From: Halomonas salinarum
GTDB taxonomy: Bacteria > Pseudomonadota > Gammaproteobacteria > Pseudomonadales > Halomonadaceae
Length of the DNA stretch: 64,000 nt
Direction of reading: 5' to 3'
Assembly (NCBI RefSeq): GCF_012062845.1
Contig: NZ_WWNB01000001.1
Span: forward strand, 124,001 to 188,000
Position numbers and translations under genes: made by a program. Below, piece by piece: positions 8,576 through 17,626 of this stretch. The stretch's first letter is position 1. Every line of letters begins with the position of its first letter. The notes beneath the pieces are model-generated. The model saw only the letters and a list, made by a program, of their open reading frames with translations, had not been told where the DNA came from and made no database searches.

Positions 8576-9233
8576 GGCGACGCCCTCCTCGCCGGGAAAG
8601 CCCATAGACAATGCCGATGGTCAGAAACGAGATACCCAGCAACAGCAATGACATACGAGCGGCACCGGCCTCGTCGAAGGCCTGGACGCGGTCGTAGATA
8701 GCGATCGACAGGGTGCGCGTCTCGCCATCGATGGCACCGCCCACCATCAGGATCACCCCGAACTCACCCAGGGTGTGGGCGAACGTCAGGGCCAACGCCG
8801 ACACCACGCCAGAGCGTACCAGGGGCAGCTCGATGCGCCAGAAGGTCTGGCGTGGCGATAGGCCACTGCACCAGGCAGCCTCACGCAAGGTATCCGGCAC
8901 CGCTTCAAAGGCCCGCTGAATGGGCTGCACGGCGAAGGGCAGGTTGACCAGCAGCGAGGCCAGCAGGATGCCGGTAAAGGTGAAATTCAGACTGGTGCCG
9001 GTAAGCGACTGCCAGAGCCCGCCCAAGGGACCATCGCCGGCAAAGGCCAGCATCAGATAGAACCCGAGCACCGTCGGCGGCATCACCAGCGGCAGCGCCA
9101 CTAGCGCCTCGAACAACGCTCGACGACGCTGTATCCGGGCCAGACGTCGCCCGAGCCACAACCCAACCGGCAGCAGAATCAGGCAAGTACCCAACGCCAA
9201 ACGCAACGAGACAGACAGGGCGCTCCAGTCCAT
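8568..9233 (-). CDS. modB: Molybdate ABC transporter permease
   Basis: A 221-residue inner-membrane permease with about five to six helices, the normal ModB size. The cytoplasmic EAA loop, which contacts the ATPase, is seen as LREAAWCSGLSPRQTFWRIELP near residues 137-158. VALPLVMPPTVLGFYLML near residue 45 and AHTLGEFGVILMVGG near residue 175 are typical ModB segments. Its ATG shares one base with the modA stop (TGATG), and its end overlaps modC, so the three genes are translationally coupled. Confidence 0.93.
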   Translation of the reverse strand: MDWSALSVSLRLALGTCLILLPVGLWLGRRLARIQRRRALFEALVALPLVMPPTVLGFYLMLAFAGDGPLGGLWQSLTGTSLNFTFTGILLASLLVNLPFAVQPIQRAFEAVPDTLREAAWCSGLSPRQTFWRIELPLVRSGVVSALALTFAHTLGEFGVILMVGGAIDGETRTLSIAIYDRVQAFDEAGAARMSLLLLGISFLTIGIVYGLSRRGGRRHG

Positions 9234-10069
9234 CAGGACGCGTCCAGGTCCGGCACGCCGAAGCCGTAGTCGCGCAACACACGCCTCGCAGCGTCACTCT
9301 GGAGGTAGGCATAAAAGGCCTCGGCGGTTTCCCCGGCTCCCTGCACAAGCGCCATGCGCTGATGCAGCGGCGCATGCCAGGCCTCGGGAATCAGCCTGTA
9401 GTCACTTTGCTTGGCAAGCATTGGTGAATGCACCAGCGAATAGGCCACCAGACCGCCGCGGGTGTCCGCGGAAAGCGCGAAGCGTGCCGCCTGGGCCACG
9501 TTCTCGCCCATCACTTGCAAGGGCCGACTGGCGTCCCATAGTCCCTCGTGTTCAAGGACTTGACGCGCCGCCACGCCATAGGGGGCATGCTCGGGGTTGG
9601 CCAGCGCGATGCGGGAGCGCGTGCCGTCAGCCCGCCAGGTCTTAACGGCTGCCTGCACCGCAGCAAGCGGAGCCTCTACGGGGGGGAGCTCGCTATCCTG
9701 GTCCTCGCCTTCTTGCCCCTGCCGCCCCTGGCGTTGCAGCCAGACCAGACGACCGCGGGCATAACGCACCCCGGCATCACGGGTCTTGCCTGCCTCATGA
9801 AGGGCCTGAACATAACCTTCGTTGGCCGACAGAAAGAGCTCGAAGGGCGCGCCCTGAGCGATCTGGCGGCGGAAGTTGCCCGACGAGCCCATGTTGAGGA
9901 TCACCTGGCGTCCGCTGGCGTCCTGGAAATCCTCGGCAATTTCGGTCAGGGCGAACTGCAGGCTCGACGCCACGGCGATGCGCGGCACCTCCTCGGCCAT
10001 GGCGGCTGGCGCGACGGCCAGACCCGCGATCATCAGCCACTGTGCCAACCGCCGCATCAACGAGCGCAT
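9233..10069 (-). CDS. modA: Molybdate ABC transporter periplasmic binding protein
   Basis: A 278-residue receptor with a Sec signal ending near AMAEE (residue 26). The mature start VPRIAVASSLQFALTEIAEDFQ and LNMGSSGNFRRQIAQGAPFELFLSANEGYVQAL carry the Ser-rich anion pocket of ModA, and ANPEHAPYGVAARQVL is the second oxyanion segment. An insertion of about 15 Gln/Glu-rich residues near position 115 is unusual. ATG at 10069 has AAGGA about 8 bases upstream. Molybdate taken up here would supply molybdenum cofactor, required by the SUOX-like enzyme at 23153-23923. Confidence 0.93.
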   Translation of the reverse strand: MRSLMRRLAQWLMIAGLAVAPAAMAEEVPRIAVASSLQFALTEIAEDFQDASGRQVILNMGSSGNFRRQIAQGAPFELFLSANEGYVQALHEAGKTRDAGVRYARGRLVWLQRQGRQGQEGEDQDSELPPVEAPLAAVQAAVKTWRADGTRSRIALANPEHAPYGVAARQVLEHEGLWDASRPLQVMGENVAQAARFALSADTRGGLVAYSLVHSPMLAKQSDYRLIPEAWHAPLHQRMALVQGAGETAEAFYAYLQSDAARRVLRDYGFGVPDLDAS

Positions 10070-10203
10070 AGTGAAATCCTTGTCTGAGGCTCAAGGGGGA
10101 AAATGGAAAAACCGCAGGTGCATATCATCACAGCGGCTCTGCGGCAGCAACGCGGCCGGCAACGCTGAGCGGCAAGGTCACGGCATGCTGTCACGTCAAT
10201 GCA

Positions 10204-12015
10204 ATGAGACTAATACAACCTGGCAGTCATGATGCCAACTCACGAGAGTCTCAATTTCCCCGCATGCCACGTCCCGCTCAACCCATGATGCAGCAAAGCG
10301 ACGCTCACTGGCTTGATGCCATTATCAAGGCCGAGGCGCTGACGGTGCTCTTTCAACCCATTGTCGATGGCGAAAGCCAGTTGATCTTTGGTTACGAGGC
10401 CCTGGTGCGTGGGCCGTCGGATTGCCCACTGCACTCCCCACTGATGCTATTCGGCGTTGCCGAACAAGAAGGGCGACTGGTTGAACTCGACCTCCTTTGT
10501 CGACGGTTGGCCATCCAGCACTTTGTCGAACAGGACCTGCCAGCGCACCTGTTTCTCAATGTGATGCCGGCGACCCTCCTTGAACGGGATTTCCGCGAAG
10601 GCGCCACCATCGAGTACCTGGGACAACTCGGCCTTTCTCCACAACGGGTGGTCATCGAACTGACCGAGCACGCACCGATCCACGACTACGATTTGATGCG
10701 TCGGGCCGTCGGCCACTATCGGGACATGGGCTTCCAGGTGGCGCTTGACGATCTCGGCGCCGGCTATTCGGGACTTCGCCACTGGGCCGAGCTGCGTCCG
10801 GATTTCGTCAAGATTGATCGCCACTTCATCGAAGGCATCGATAAGGACAGCCCCAAGCAGCAGTTCCTGCGTTCGATCATCGACGTCGCTCGCAACCTGA
10901 ACTGCACGCTTATCGCCGAGGGCATCGAAACCCGCGAGGAATATCATACGCTGTGGGGCATGCAGGTAACCTACCTGCAGGGCTATCATTTCGCTCGTCC
11001 CAGCGACCAGCCACCCCAGAGCATCGCAAATCTCATGCCCACTGGCGGGCGCCACTACAACAAGAGCGTCACAGCTGCCTCGATCTGCAAGCCGATTGCG
11101 GCAATCGATGCCAAGGCCAAGCTGCAGGCGTTGCTTGATCGCTTCAAGAGTGAACCCAATCTTCGCTGCGTGGCACTGGTCAGCCAGGGCCGCCCGACGG
11201 GTATCATTCGTCGCAATACCTTTCTGACGCTATTTGCCAACCCCTTCGGTCACTCGCTTTATGCCAAAAGCACCTTGGACGAGCTGAGCGAAAAGCACAT
11301 GATCCTGGCCCGTCTCAACACTCCATTGGAACAGTTGAGCCAATGGATCACCGAGACAGAAGGCGAGCGCCATGAAGATGTCGTGATCGTCGACGATGCC
11401 GGTGAATACCAGGGGATGGGCAATATCATCGACCTGCTGCGTGAAATCACGGCCTATCAGGTACGCCTAGCCCGCCATGCCAATCCCTTGACCGGTCTAC
11501 CCGGCAACGCCCTGATCAATGACGCCCTGGCGACACGACTGAACGATGGACGTGACTTCGTCGCGGCGTACTGCGACCTGGATCAGTTCAAAGCGTATAA
11601 CGATGGCTACGGCTATGCCCATGGCGACGAGGTTATCATTGCCGTGGCGAACCTGCTGCAGGACACCCTGCGGGAACATGGCCACTTCGTCGGTCATATC
11701 GGCGGTGACGATTTCATGCTGCTGCTGAGCGGAGACGACTGGCAACAACATTGCCAGCAGGTGTTGGACCGCTTCGAGGCGATGACACCAAGCTTCTACC
11801 GACCCAGTGATCGACAGGCCGGCGGACTGACAGGCGAAGATCGTCAGGGCCAGCGACGCTTCTTTCCCTTTATCAGTCTCAGCATCGCCGCGCTGCCGGT
11901 TGACCCACAGCACTTCAAGAGTGCCGTGGCCATCTCCGACAGGCTCTGTGAACTCAAACGCCATGCCAAACGCACACCTGGTAATTACCTGCTGATCGAG
12001 CGCCGACGCCAATAA
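10204..12015 (+). CDS. EAL-CBS-GGDEF cyclic-di-GMP signalling protein
   Basis: A 603-residue cytoplasmic protein with an N-terminal EAL phosphodiesterase domain (about 35-280), a CBS-like pair (about 300-425) and a C-terminal GGDEF domain (about 435-590). The EAL domain keeps the catalytic set: E65 in YEALVRG, the ELTE glutamate, the Asp pair in DDLGAGYSG, Lys in VKIDRHF, AEGIET and LQGYHFARP. The GGDEF domain has CDLDQFKAYND but reads GGDDF at about 500-504, with Asp for the catalytic-loop Glu, so its cyclase activity is uncertain. No transmembrane segment is seen; the CBS pair may sense adenine nucleotides. No ribosome site distinguishes the ATG at 10204 from in-frame ATGs at 10264 or 10285. 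Confidence 0.9.
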   Translation: MRLIQPGSHDANSRESQFPRMPRPAQPMMQQSDAHWLDAIIKAEALTVLFQPIVDGESQLIFGYEALVRGPSDCPLHSPLMLFGVAEQEGRLVELDLLCRRLAIQHFVEQDLPAHLFLNVMPATLLERDFREGATIEYLGQLGLSPQRVVIELTEHAPIHDYDLMRRAVGHYRDMGFQVALDDLGAGYSGLRHWAELRPDFVKIDRHFIEGIDKDSPKQQFLRSIIDVARNLNCTLIAEGIETREEYHTLWGMQVTYLQGYHFARPSDQPPQSIANLMPTGGRHYNKSVTAASICKPIAAIDAKAKLQALLDRFKSEPNLRCVALVSQGRPTGIIRRNTFLTLFANPFGHSLYAKSTLDELSEKHMILARLNTPLEQLSQWITETEGERHEDVVIVDDAGEYQGMGNIIDLLREITAYQVRLARHANPLTGLPGNALINDALATRLNDGRDFVAAYCDLDQFKAYNDGYGYAHGDEVIIAVANLLQDTLREHGHFVGHIGGDDFMLLLSGDDWQQHCQQVLDRFEAMTPSFYRPSDRQAGGLTGEDRQGQRRFFPFISLSIAALPVDPQHFKSAVAISDRLCELKRHAKRTPGNYLLIERRRQ

Positions 12016-12180
12016 CCTGCCATGGTGGCCTTCAGAGGCACGCTCTCACCTGCCAGAGGACTCCCCAGGGAGGCCTGGGTAACCAGACGCCAGTTCGGGA
12101 CTCCTTCGCATGCCCATGAGCCCTGCGTGGCGGAGTCGCTCGGCGATCCGCGGGAAGATCGCGATCCAGCAGTGAATCGA

Positions 12181-12219
12181 TTGTGAAGAAGCGGGCGCGA
12201 ACCGGTACAATACGCGCCC
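12181..12219 (+). promoter_or_regulatory. Candidate promoter framed by an inverted repeat
   Basis: TTGTGA at 12181-12186 and TACAAT at 12206-12211 resemble sigma-70 -35 and -10 boxes, although the 19-base spacer is long. The -10 box lies inside a perfect inverted repeat GGGCGCG (12193-12199) / CGCGCCC (12213-12219). It stands about 60 bases before the ABC-F start. Repressor binding here is only inference. Confidence 0.4.
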
Positions 12220-12271
12220 ACTCTTTTGCCACTTGCTCGGCCACGCTGAGCCCTTTCGATTGGACCGCCTT

Positions 12272-13861
12272 TTGATCTCCACCGCCAATATCACCATGCA
12301 GTTCGGGGCCAAGCCCCTGTTCGAGGATGTCTCGATCAAGTTCAATAACGGCAATCGTTATGGACTGATCGGCGCCAACGGCTGCGGCAAGTCGACCTTC
12401 ATGAAGATTCTCGGTGGCGATCTCGAGCCGTCCGGCGGGCAGGTAATGCTCGATTCCGGTACCCGCCTGGGCAAGCTGCGCCAGGACCAGTTCGCCTATG
12501 AAGACCACCGGGTGATCGACACCGTGATCATGGGCAACACCGAACTGTGGGAGGTCGCAGACGAGCGCGAGCGGATCTACTCGAACCCGGAGATGAGCGA
12601 AGAAGACGGCATGCGCGTCGCCGATCTCGAGACCCGCTTCGCCGAACTCGACGGCTACACCGCCGAGGCCCGCGCTGGCGAGCTGTTGCTGGGGCTCGGC
12701 ATTCCCGAGGCCCAGCATTTCGGCCCGATGAGTGCCGTATCGCCGGGCTGGAAGCTACGTGTACTGCTGGCTCAGGCCCTTTTCGCTGATCCCGATGTGC
12801 TGCTGCTCGACGAGCCCACCAACCATCTGGATATCAACACCATCCGCTGGCTGGAAGACGTGCTCACCGCGCGCAACAGCACCATGGTGATCATTTCCCA
12901 CGATCGCCACTTCCTCAACAGCGTCTGCACCCACATGGCCGACCTCGACTACGGCGAGATCCAGCTGTTCCCGGGTAACTACGACGACTACATGACCGCG
13001 GCCACCCAGGCTCGCGAGCGTCTGCACGCCGATAACGCCAAGAAGAAGGCCGAGATCGCCGACCTGCAGGCCTTCGTCAGTCGCTTCTCGGCCAACGCCT
13101 CCAAGGCCAAGCAGGCGACATCTCGCCAGCGCAAGATCGACAAGATCCAGCTCGAGGAGGTCAAACCCTCGAGTCGCGTCAGCCCCTTCATCCGTTTTGA
13201 ACAGAACAAGAAGATCCACCGCGGTGCGGTACAGGTCGAATCGCTGGCCAAAGGCTTCGACGAAGGCCCGCTGTTCAAGAATCTGGGCATGCAGATCGAG
13301 GCCGGCGAACGCGTGGCGATCATTGGCCCCAACGGCGTCGGCAAGACCACCCTGCTGCGCTGCTTGAGCGGTCACCTGACACCGGACGAAGGCGAGGTGA
13401 AATGGACCGATAGCGCCGAGCTTGGCTACTTCGCCCAGGATCACGCCGACGACTTCGCCAACCCGGCCACCCTCTATGAGTGGATGGCCCAGTGGACCGA
13501 CGGCGGCGAACAGATGATCCGCGGGGCCCTTGGCCGCATGCTGTTCTCCAACGACGAGATCGGCAAGTCAGTGAAGGTGATCTCCGGTGGCGAGCAGGGC
13601 CGCATGCTGTTCGGCAAGCTGGCCCTGCAGAAGCCTAATGTGCTGCTGATGGACGAGCCCACCAATCACCTGGACATGGAATCCATCGAGGCCCTCAACT
13701 TGGCCCTGGAGCACTACCCGGGCACCCTGGTGTTCGTCAGCCACGACCGCGAGTTCGTGTCCTCGCTTGCCACCCGCATCCTCGACATGAGCGGCGAGCG
13801 GATCGTCGATTTCAGCGGCAGCTACGACGACTACCTGAAGAGCCAGGGCGTCTACGGCTGA
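12272..13861 (+). CDS. ybiT: ABC-F family ATPase (YbiT-like)
   Basis: A 529-residue soluble protein with two ABC domains and no membrane part, a ribosome-associated translation factor class. The N-terminal [20 protein letters not shown] and [22 protein letters not shown] match YbiT of E. coli in sequence and length (530 aa). The second Walker A is [11 protein letters not shown]; both signature motifs are altered as usual for ABC-F (VSPGWKLR and ISGGEQGRM); Walker B motifs are [11 protein letters not shown] and [11 protein letters not shown]. The linker helices span about residues 240-300. The start is uncertain: TTG at 12272 fits the family N-terminus, while ATG at 12233 would add 13 unrelated residues. 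Confidence 0.92.
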   Translation: MISTANITMQFGAKPLFEDVSIKFNNGNRYGLIGANGCGKSTFMKILGGDLEPSGGQVMLDSGTRLGKLRQDQFAYEDHRVIDTVIMGNTELWEVADERERIYSNPEMSEEDGMRVADLETRFAELDGYTAEARAGELLLGLGIPEAQHFGPMSAVSPGWKLRVLLAQALFADPDVLLLDEPTNHLDINTIRWLEDVLTARNSTMVIISHDRHFLNSVCTHMADLDYGEIQLFPGNYDDYMTAATQARERLHADNAKKKAEIADLQAFVSRFSANASKAKQATSRQRKIDKIQLEEVKPSSRVSPFIRFEQNKKIHRGAVQVESLAKGFDEGPLFKNLGMQIEAGERVAIIGPNGVGKTTLLRCLSGHLTPDEGEVKWTDSAELGYFAQDHADDFANPATLYEWMAQWTDGGEQMIRGALGRMLFSNDEIGKSVKVISGGEQGRMLFGKLALQKPNVLLMDEPTNHLDMESIEALNLALEHYPGTLVFVSHDREFVSSLATRILDMSGERIVDFSGSYDDYLKSQGVYG

Positions 13862-14006
13862 CCGACAGGAGCTGTCGGACTGTCACGCCAGCGCCATGCG
13901 GCATCGGGTATGCTGAGCGACAGTGGCTCGGTGATCGACTCGGCTCGCGAGATAAAGGCCCTGTCGAGAACCGAGCCGACACCCCATCGTCACGGGAGCC
14001 TGCTGG

Positions 14007-14636
14007 ATGCCCGCTGCGCCCGATCTGAATAAAGCGATGCCCCTGAGCCTCGAAGGCGTCGCCATCGGCGCCCTTGAGGACATATCCCTGTGCCTTGCCC
14101 CGGGCGAGATCACCTGCCTGTCCGGCGTCAGCGGCTCGGGCAAGAGCCGCCTGCTGCGTGCTATCGCCGACCTCGAGCCTCATGAAGGCGAGATTCGGCT
14201 GGGCCATCAACCCCAGACGGCGCTGACCGGCCATGCCTGGCGTCAGACAGTGATGCTGGTGCCGGCCGAAAGCCAATGGTGGGCCGAGGATGTCGGGGCG
14301 CATTTCACGCATGACTGCCGGGAAGGCCTTGCCGCCCTCGACCTGTCCCCGGAGACGCTCGACTGGCCGGTGGATAGGCTCTCTTCCGGCGAGAAACAAC
14401 GGCTTGCCCTGCTGCGGGCCCTCTCCCGTCGCCCCCAGGCTCTGCTGCTCGACGAACCCACCGCCAACCTGGATCACACCACGACGCTTGCCTGCGAGGC
14501 CTGGCTCGTCGAGCAGGCGCGCCAACATGGCATGCCGGTGCTGTGGGTTGCCCATGACCCCGAGCAGATCAAGCGGGTCGCTCGGCATCATGTCCGGATC
14601 ACGGGATCGCGCCTGGAGGCGGCATCATGGACGTGA
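14007..14636 (+). CDS. fetA: ABC transporter ATP-binding protein FetA
   Basis: A 209-residue ATPase of the YbbL/FetA type, partner of the permease immediately downstream. FetAB exports iron and raises resistance to peroxide stress in E. coli. Walker A GVSGSGKSRLL near residue 43, signature LSSGEKQRLALLRAL and Walker B ALLLDEPTANLD are present, followed by VLWVAHDPEQIKRVARH with the switch histidine. The start at 14007 has GGGAG upstream; ATG at 14037 is an alternative nearer the ABC core. Its end overlaps fetB by 10 bases, indicating translational coupling. Confidence 0.85.
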   Translation: MPAAPDLNKAMPLSLEGVAIGALEDISLCLAPGEITCLSGVSGSGKSRLLRAIADLEPHEGEIRLGHQPQTALTGHAWRQTVMLVPAESQWWAEDVGAHFTHDCREGLAALDLSPETLDWPVDRLSSGEKQRLALLRALSRRPQALLLDEPTANLDHTTTLACEAWLVEQARQHGMPVLWVAHDPEQIKRVARHHVRITGSRLEAASWT

Positions 14637-15439
14637 TCACACTGGAATGGTGGCAGCTGGGCCTCGCCGCCGCGATGGTGGTGGCGCTTTCAGCCTGTAC
14701 GGTCGTCGCGCGCCTCGGCGTCGGCCGGTCGTTACTGATCGCCGCCGTGCGCACAGCGGTACAGCTGACGCTTATTGGCCTGGTGCTGGAAGCACTGTTC
14801 GCTTCATCCCGCTTTCAGTGGGTGGCGCTGATGGCCCTGGCCATGGTGCTGATCGCCGGGCGCGAGGTGATGACGCGCCAACAGCGACGCCTCAGCGGCG
14901 GTTGGGCCTTCGGCATTGGCACCCTGGCGATGTTCCTGTCGTCCTTCAGCGTCACGGTGCTGACCCTAACGGTGATCGTCGGCCCCACCCCCTGGTACGC
15001 CCCCCAATACGCCATCCCGCTGCTTGGCATGCTACTCGGCAACACCATGACCGGCGTGTCGCTTGCAATGGACAGGCTAACCACAGGCGTCTGGCAACAG
15101 CGCAGCGTGATCGAGAACCGGCTGATGCTGGGTCAACCCTGGCAGGAGGCCATCAGTGACGTGCGCCGCGAGGCCATGCGCAGTGGCATGATCCCCACCA
15201 TCAACGCCATGGCCGCGGCCGGAGTGGTCAGTCTACCCGGCATGATGACCGGCCAGATCCTCGCCGGCAGCCCCCCGGCACTGGCGGTGAAGTATCAGAT
15301 ACTGATCATGTTCACCATCACCGCAGGTACCGGCTTCGGGACCCTGGCCGCCGTCGCCGCGGGCAGTCGCCGGCTGTTCGATCATCGAGAGCGGCTGCGC
15401 CTGGACCGGCTGCATTCACCCAAAAGTCATGGCCGTTGA
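14627..15439 (+). CDS. fetB: Iron export permease FetB (UPF0014 family)
   Basis: A 270-residue membrane protein with about seven helices, the size of YbbM/FetB. Family-specific segments include ARLGVGRSLLIAAVRTAVQLTLIGLVL near residue 26, IPLLGMLLGNTMTGVSLAMDRL near residue 125, GMIPTINAMAAAGVVSLPGMMTGQILAG near residue 190 and YQILIMFTITAGTGFGTL. ATG at 14627 lies within the end of fetA. Nothing in the flanking sequence indicates an iron-responsive operator. Confidence 0.9.
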   Translation: MDVITLEWWQLGLAAAMVVALSACTVVARLGVGRSLLIAAVRTAVQLTLIGLVLEALFASSRFQWVALMALAMVLIAGREVMTRQQRRLSGGWAFGIGTLAMFLSSFSVTVLTLTVIVGPTPWYAPQYAIPLLGMLLGNTMTGVSLAMDRLTTGVWQQRSVIENRLMLGQPWQEAISDVRREAMRSGMIPTINAMAAAGVVSLPGMMTGQILAGSPPALAVKYQILIMFTITAGTGFGTLAAVAAGSRRLFDHRERLRLDRLHSPKSHGR

Positions 15440-15441
15440 AG

Positions 15442-15473
15442 CGGCGGCCCGGCGGTCCGGCGGTCCGGCGGCC
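15442..15473 (+). repeat. Four tandem 8-base units after fetB
   Basis: Four consecutive units CGGCGGCC, CGGCGGTC, CGGCGGTC, CGGCGGCC start 2 bases after the fetB stop. A short GC-only array like this can change copy number by slippage; no function is evident. Confidence 0.6.
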
Positions 15474-15552
15474 TGGCGACATAGCGATTCCTCACACTAG
15501 CCATTCTCGCGCAGCCGGGTGGAGAGCATCCTGATGGCGCGGCGACGGACGC

Positions 15553-17064
15553 CTAGTGCCTGAGCGCCAGCCATTCCCGACACAGCCAGCCGCCGGCCCG
15601 GGCAATCTCCGCCTCGCTCGCCCCGGCGTAGCCCAGCACCAGGCCGGGCCGGCCAGGGGGCGTCAGGTAGTACGCCGACAGCGGCGACAGCCCGATCCCA
15701 TGGTCGACACCGCGGGCCACCAGCGCCGCCTCGCTGGCGTGGTCGTCGAGCCAGGCCACCAGGTGCATGCCGGCCTGCCCCTCCGACAGCTCAAGCCCCG
15801 CACTGACGGCCGGCGCCAAGGCCTCGCGCAGTCGCGCCTGGCGGTCGCGGTAGCAGTCGCGCATGCGGCGCACATGGCGCGAGAAGTGGCCAGCGGCGAT
15901 GAACTCGGCCAGCGCCGCCTGCATGACGTACTGGCCCTCGCGATGCAGCCGGGCGTTGGCTCGCCGGCACGGATCCACCAGGGGCTCGGGCAGCACCACA
16001 TAACCCAGCCGCAGTCCCGGGTAGAGCACCTTGCTGAAGGTGCCGACATAGAGCACCCGCCCACCGTCGTCGAGGCCCTGGAGCGCGGCGATGGGCCGCT
16101 GGCCATAGCGGAATTCGCTGTCGTAGTCGTCCTCGATGATCCAGGCCCCATGCCGCTCGGCGGCTTCGAGCAGGGCCAGACGCCGCCCCAGGGTCATGGT
16201 CACCCCGCTGGGGTACTGATGCGAGGGCGTGACCTGGATCAACCGCGGCGCGGGCAGGTCCGCCGCCACCCGCAGGCCCTCGTCATCCACCGGCACCGGC
16301 AGCATCTCGAGCCCAGCGGCCTCGAAGCAGGCCTTGGCGCCGCCATAGCCGGGCTCCTCGACCCAGGCCCGATCGCCGGGGTCGGTGAGCAGCCGCGCGA
16401 TCAGCTCGAAGCCCTGCTGGGCGCCCTGGACGATCAGCATCTGTTCGGGGCGGCAGCGCACCGAGCGCGACAGCCGCAGGTAGTCGCATAACGCCTCGCG
16501 CAGCGCCGGCACGCCGCCCTCAGCCTGATAGCCAAGCCAGTCAGTGGGCGCACGATGCAGATGCCGCCTCACCAGTCGCTGCCAGAGCGCCCGAGGGAAG
16601 CGATCCAGCGCCGGCACCCCCGGCGTGAAGACGCCGGGGCGCGCGTTCGGGCCGGCGCTGTAGCCGAGCAGCCGCGTGCCCCGTGCCGACAGCGCGGCGG
16701 CGGCCGTTGCCGCCCCGGCGCCCACCCGGGACGGCACCGATGCCGGCTCTGATGCCGGCGAAGCCCCGGCCAGCCGTTGCAGGTCGGCGACGAAGGTGCC
16801 GGCGCCGGGGCGCGTCTCCAGGAAACCCTCGGCGACCAGTTGCTCAAGGGCGGCCAGCACCGTATTGCGCCCCAGGCACAGCTCCCGAGCCAGGCGACGC
16901 GAAGATGGAAGCCGGCTGCCCGGGGCCAGGAACCCCGCCTGGATGCGCTCGCGCAGCCCCCGATAGAGCCGCCGGCTGAGCGGTGCCGGCGCGGCTTCGG
17001 CGAGTTCCATGGCGAGGGCATCGATGACCCAGTCCAGCGCGGCCTCTGGTGAAAGCGGTTCCAT
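15553..17064 (-). CDS. MocR/GabR-type regulator (GntR helix-turn-helix plus aminotransferase domain)
   Basis: A 503-residue regulator. Residues about 25-100 form a GntR winged helix (LSRRLYRGLRERIQAGFLAPGSRLPSSRRLARELCLGRNTVLAALEQLVAEGFLETRPGAGTFV). Residues about 135-500 are a fold-type I aminotransferase domain, including EDDYDSEFRY and the PLP-binding lysine in VGTFSKVLYPGLRLGY (K345). MocR proteins use bound PLP adducts as effector sensors. ATG at 17064 has GGGGA about 7 bases upstream; a TTG at 17076 is less likely. It is divergent from a GNAT gene over an 86-base gap that carries repeated ACTGGTTCT boxes, so it most likely controls itself and the GNAT/paiB genes. Confidence 0.92.
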   Translation of the reverse strand: MEPLSPEAALDWVIDALAMELAEAAPAPLSRRLYRGLRERIQAGFLAPGSRLPSSRRLARELCLGRNTVLAALEQLVAEGFLETRPGAGTFVADLQRLAGASPASEPASVPSRVGAGAATAAAALSARGTRLLGYSAGPNARPGVFTPGVPALDRFPRALWQRLVRRHLHRAPTDWLGYQAEGGVPALREALCDYLRLSRSVRCRPEQMLIVQGAQQGFELIARLLTDPGDRAWVEEPGYGGAKACFEAAGLEMLPVPVDDEGLRVAADLPAPRLIQVTPSHQYPSGVTMTLGRRLALLEAAERHGAWIIEDDYDSEFRYGQRPIAALQGLDDGGRVLYVGTFSKVLYPGLRLGYVVLPEPLVDPCRRANARLHREGQYVMQAALAEFIAAGHFSRHVRRMRDCYRDRQARLREALAPAVSAGLELSEGQAGMHLVAWLDDHASEAALVARGVDHGIGLSPLSAYYLTPPGRPGLVLGYAGASEAEIARAGGWLCREWLALRH

Positions 17065-17077
17065 GATGTTCCCCAAA

Positions 17078-17120
17078 ACTGGTTCTTATCCTGGAACCAC
17101 TATGCCGCCAGACTGGTTCT
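17078..17120. promoter_or_regulatory. Candidate MocR operator (repeated ACTGGTTCT)
   Basis: ACTGGTTCT occurs at 17078-17086 and again at 17112-17120, a direct repeat with 34-base start spacing. Between them TGGAACCA (17092-17099) forms an inverted partner of the first copy. MocR-type regulators are known to bind direct plus inverted half-sites in the divergent gap next to their own gene, as here. Confidence 0.6.
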
Positions 17121-17150
17121 CGGTCACCTCTCACCATCAGGAGAACCGCC

Positions 17151-17612
17151 ATGCCCGTGCGCCCTGCTACCCATGATGACCTGCCCGCCCTTGGCGAGCT
17201 GGTCGACGGCTACCGCCGCTTCTACGGCCAGACCTCGGATCTCGCCGCCGCCCGCGACTTCGCGGCGAGCCGCCTGGCGCTCGGCGACTCGCACCTGCTG
17301 GTGGATGAAGGCCCTGACGGTGCGCTGCGGGGCTTGGTGCAACTCAACCCGACCCTGTCGACGGTGCGGTTGGCCGTGCGCTGGATCCTCGGCGATCTAT
17401 ACGTGGCGCCCGAGGCGCGCCGCCAGGGCGTCGGCCGGGCGCTGATGAACGCCGCCCGAACGCTGGCCGAGTCGCGGGGTGTTTCCCAACTGCGGCTGCA
17501 GACCCAGGTGGAGAACCATGCCGCCAAGGCGCTCTACGCATCGTTGGGGTGGCGTTGCGACGACGACTTCGATCACTACGCCTTGTCGCTTCCGGCCGCC
17601 ACCACACACTAA
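17151..17612 (+). CDS. GNAT family N-acetyltransferase
   Basis: A 153-residue single GNAT domain. The acetyl-CoA-binding motif A is WILGDLYVAPEARRQGVGRALMNAART near residues 81-107 (R/Q-x-x-G-x-G/A pattern as RRQGVGRAL), and motif B is ALYASLGWRCDDDFDHYAL near the C-terminus. CAGGAGAA lies about 8 bases before ATG 17151. It is the first gene of a four-part cluster divergent from the MocR regulator, followed by another acetyltransferase and PaiB. The acceptor substrate is unknown. Confidence 0.88.
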   Translation: MPVRPATHDDLPALGELVDGYRRFYGQTSDLAAARDFAASRLALGDSHLLVDEGPDGALRGLVQLNPTLSTVRLAVRWILGDLYVAPEARRQGVGRALMNAARTLAESRGVSQLRLQTQVENHAAKALYASLGWRCDDDFDHYALSLPAATTH

Positions 17613-17626
17613 GGGAGATGTTCAGG

